Shown here in pieces: positions 61,318-64,000 of a stretch of DNA of 64,000 nucleotides. The notes under the pieces are model-generated. The model saw nothing but the letters and a program-made list of their open reading frames with translations, did no database searches and was not told the origin of the DNA. The stretch lies in contig CANTUZ010000005.1 of the NCBI GenBank assembly GCA_947846985.1, forward strand, positions 20,680,389 through 20,744,388. Reading direction: 5' to 3'. Each line of letters begins with the position of its first letter. Position 1 is the first letter of the stretch. This stretch comes from Fratercula arctica (taxonomy: Eukaryota; Chordata; Aves; Charadriiformes; Alcidae). The position numbers were made by a program, and so were the translations under genes.

Positions 61318-64000
61318 AGTCTCACCACAATGGTACGCAGTCTTTGTGCAAGAGAAACGCATACCATGTAGAGTTCATGAATTGGGATAAAACCCTTCAT
61401 TGGCTATGATCTATACTGATCTCGAGAAAAGCAATTTTATTAACTTGAGCTGGCTGGCTTTTGGCTGTGACGTAAGGGAAAATATTCCCTGAAACAGCTA
61501 TGTAACCCACTGCCTGCTACATTATTCAAAAGTGGACAGTCACACCATGAATGTCAATGGTTCTCTGTATCTCTCCAGTGAAAACACAGGTTTCTAAATT
61601 TATATACTTACCAATTTCTACACAAGCTAACTCAAATACTTTGTACAATCTAGTATCACTCTTAAGTACAGAAAGTAAGAAATGAAATAATTGTATTTCA
61701 CAAGACACAATAGATAGATATATAGTTTTCTTTCAAATTGTGTTGAGACTAATGTTTCTTCTGCACCATTAAGTTTGCTTGGGAATGCAAAAAGGAAAAA
61801 AAACTTCAGTGAAGATGGCTATGAGTGGTATTTAATATTAATGAGTGTATAAGCAAGAGAGATAACTCCTCCTAATTATAATGCTTTGTGATTTTAAAAG
61901 TAAATACCAGTTAACCTAAACTATTTAATAAAAAATAATGAGATTCTTGAAGACAAAAAACCCCAATCCACTCAAAAAACCCTGCACTTTTACCTTAAAG
62001 TAGTGGGAAGAATCATTGCATATTGCAGATTAGAGGAAATACTCAAAATATACAGAATTTGCTTATTCACATAGATGAACTTCACAGAAGGTCCTTTCAA
62101 CAACGGTGGTTGTATTGTTTAAATACATAAAGAGGACAAAAAAAGACTCATTATACACATAAGCGCATTTTCAAATATTTTTAAAATCCTCCAGTATGAT
62201 TTAGCAACCATATTTTAATGTGTTTATTTTATAAAGGATAAAATTTATGCTACTGACTCTTACTATTTCTAGGGTCAAAATTTAACGTGGCAATAAAACT
62301 TTTTTTCCTTTAATTTAAGAAGTTCTTATGGAACAAATGTTACATTTTAAAACTGGCTTTACCTTAGGATGCTGAGAGCAAGAACTTTAAAAAAAAGTCT
62401 GTGAGACCTTAATAGGGATAATTATTATAATTATAAATAAGGGCAAGATAAACTAAGCAACAATAAGCAGAGTAAACCAAACCTCTGTAAGTTCTTGCTT
62501 AAGGTGAGATGAAGCAGTAGAAAGTGGAGTGCCAGGACCGTGAGGCTGATTAAGTTCAAGCCAATGGTCTTTCAAACACACAATCCTTCATAAAACTTCT
62601 ACCAAAACTGGGTGGTACGTTTCATTATCAGACCCTCGTGTTCAGGTTCTCACCTCCACGAGAGGAACATACAGTGCAGGTTAAGGCAAAGGATGAAGTA
62701 CGTGCACACATTATACCTCCTGATGGAATTGCAAACTTCGCCTCCTAAAACACAGAGGCATTTCTGTATTTCTTTTTGCAGGTATTGATCCACCCCTGAG
62801 AGACCTGATGCACCCTGTAAAGATCTCAGGATAGGCGGATAAAACTTTGCCAAACAGCAAATCAGAAATAAATCTACAGAAAAAGCAGTGTGCATGTATG
62901 TTAGGGGAAAAATAGCAATGGGTCCTTTGTGTGTAGTAATGTGTCTACAGAAAATAACAACAACTAAACAAACTCCTGCGTGGAGAATATTTTATAGAAA
63001 TTAGATTATAAAAACTGATTGTACACTGAAATTCTATTAATTTCTTCATCTCTTATTCATATTGCTTGGCAGTTACAAACTGACAAATACAACCACATAG
63101 CTTAATTTCCCCCCAACATGACTCCCTCCCTTTTTTAAAATCAGCACTTACCTTGCATTCCAAAAACATAATTTCCCACTGAATATAATTATTTTCAATA
63201 AAAAACCAAACAAGCTGCAGACAAGCACCTCGCTTGTAGGAAAGAATCAAAACAACCAACAAACCCATTAAACTAATGCTAAGATTATTTTCCTACCTAT
63301 TTCCATGAAGACAACCCTTGCACAGCTAGATAGCTGCACTGGCAATGGGCTAATTACTACTTCTTCCCAACTCAGTTCTTTGGGTTTTCTCAGATGATGA
63401 TTATAACCATTCTTTCTCATCACTGACTAAAATGAACACTTAGGTGTAAATTTTCATAAGTGATCCCTGACACTGACAGCTGAAACAGAGCAGCTGCAAG
63501 CCCTAATAGCCAGGCATGTAAGTGCTTATTTGCTGGCAGAAATCAGCTAGTTATTACCAACGTTTTTATTTATCATATTATAGTAGCCATCCAGAGTATG
63601 TAAGCGAGATCATGATCCCATTAGGCAAAGTCTTGTACATAACTCATTAAAAAAAACTGTGTCTGCCCCAAAGTAATATACAAAGTAAACAACTGAGATT
63701 GGAAATACAGCAAATTCCTATAGCTCATGCAGGCTGCTGTATAAACAACAGCTAAGCCAGGAACTGAGTTATGTTTTTGAAGTCCCGGTCCAGTGGCTCA
63801 GCCACAAAGCCTAGTCTTGCCACAGCCTCGTCTAGCCAAAGCCTGGTCAGCCATAAAGCCTCTAGTTATTGCCATTACTATCTCCAGTTGGTTCAAAGAG
63901 TAAAGCTGCCCCTGTGATCTCAGAGACTGGAATCAGGTGAGCTTGTGAACACCTAAAAGGTTCCTCATTCACTAAAAGCAATTGGTGCATCTTAAGTAAT

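Larger units (their letters stand above)
51622..64000. other. AT-rich stretch, probable LRRC56 5' intron or flank
   Basis: Apart from the repeats listed separately, I find no exon I can prove. The expected LRRC56 segment with LGNFG...LPNL...LKLN was searched for by eye through its degenerate codons on the minus strand and not seen. Candidate exons with good splice signals but no clear homology are given in the findings. The low GC content and lack of genes fit a long intron. Confidence 0.5.

Noticed and set aside
61612..61660. 49-bp segment between a decent acceptor and GTAAGT donor, reading SDTRLYKVFELACVEI, as the LRRC56 DDLRLVRTLEMCVDT exon
   Set aside because: The match needs an inserted residue and then stops. 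Its phase does not connect to the 51621 exon, and similar short matches appear by chance in AT-rich DNA.
1..64000. tRNA genes, rRNA, CRISPR arrays and complete endogenous retroviruses
   Set aside because: No cloverleaf-like segment, regularly spaced repeats, paired LTRs or retroviral gag/pol reading frames were seen. The only reverse transcriptase motif belongs to CR1.

Overview
The window is nuclear DNA from a bird, or possibly another sauropsid. It carries six recognisable CR1-type LINE copies in addition to older remnants. The copies at 1-803, 41280-42347 and 58757-59158, and the antisense copy at 36697-36940, still end in the octamer tail (ATTCTATG)n that is typical of CR1. The one protein-coding gene I can support has intron-split exons with vertebrate-type splice sites. 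There is no bacterial-style gene packing, and I see no CRISPR array, tRNA gene or rRNA gene.

The only protein-coding gene I can support is LRRC56 on the minus strand. Eight exons lie between 51621 and 35334. Every splice phase is compatible with the next, and the last exon ends at a TAG. Together they encode 493 residues: leucine-rich repeats, then a conserved region with a YNYRAEV...LDEIPA motif and a [10 protein letters not shown] motif, then an acidic and serine-rich C-terminal half. LRRC56 is the animal relative of Chlamydomonas ODA8 and acts in cytoplasmic preparation and delivery of outer dynein arms to motile cilia. The first exon found enters in phase 2 at the arginine before DLGTTL, so the N-terminal part (roughly 110 residues by comparison with the mammalian protein) is not accounted for. 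It must lie beyond base 64000, be badly diverged, or be replaced. In human, LRRC56 lies head-to-head with HRAS, so HRAS may lie past the right edge; that is inference.

Layout: 1-803 is the 3' part of a CR1 whose reading frame is intact. 804-35333 is relatively GC-rich with no gene I can support. It holds two MIR-like SINE relics (about 2090 and 12310), a CpG-rich promoter-like block (6860-7290) next to a perfect (GGGAA)28 array, an ancient CR1 copy (13780-14360), a short CR1 remnant (about 19250) and a CR1 3' end (26268-26432). 35334-51621 is the exon-bearing part of LRRC56, with CR1 copies in both orientations in its introns. 51622-64000 is AT-rich and is probably a long 5' intron or 5' flank, with two more CR1 copies, a palindrome, a short tandem repeat and some unproven candidate 5' exons.

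Many long open frames in the GC-rich left half (up to 341 codons) are unsupported. They overlap on both strands, match no family I know, and the longest runs through the GGGAA array. I did not find a clearly new biological system. The best leads are the unexplained N-terminus of LRRC56 (including a phase-compatible candidate exon at 58191-58492), CR1 insertions hugging LRRC56 splice sites, and the isolated CpG block at 7 kb.
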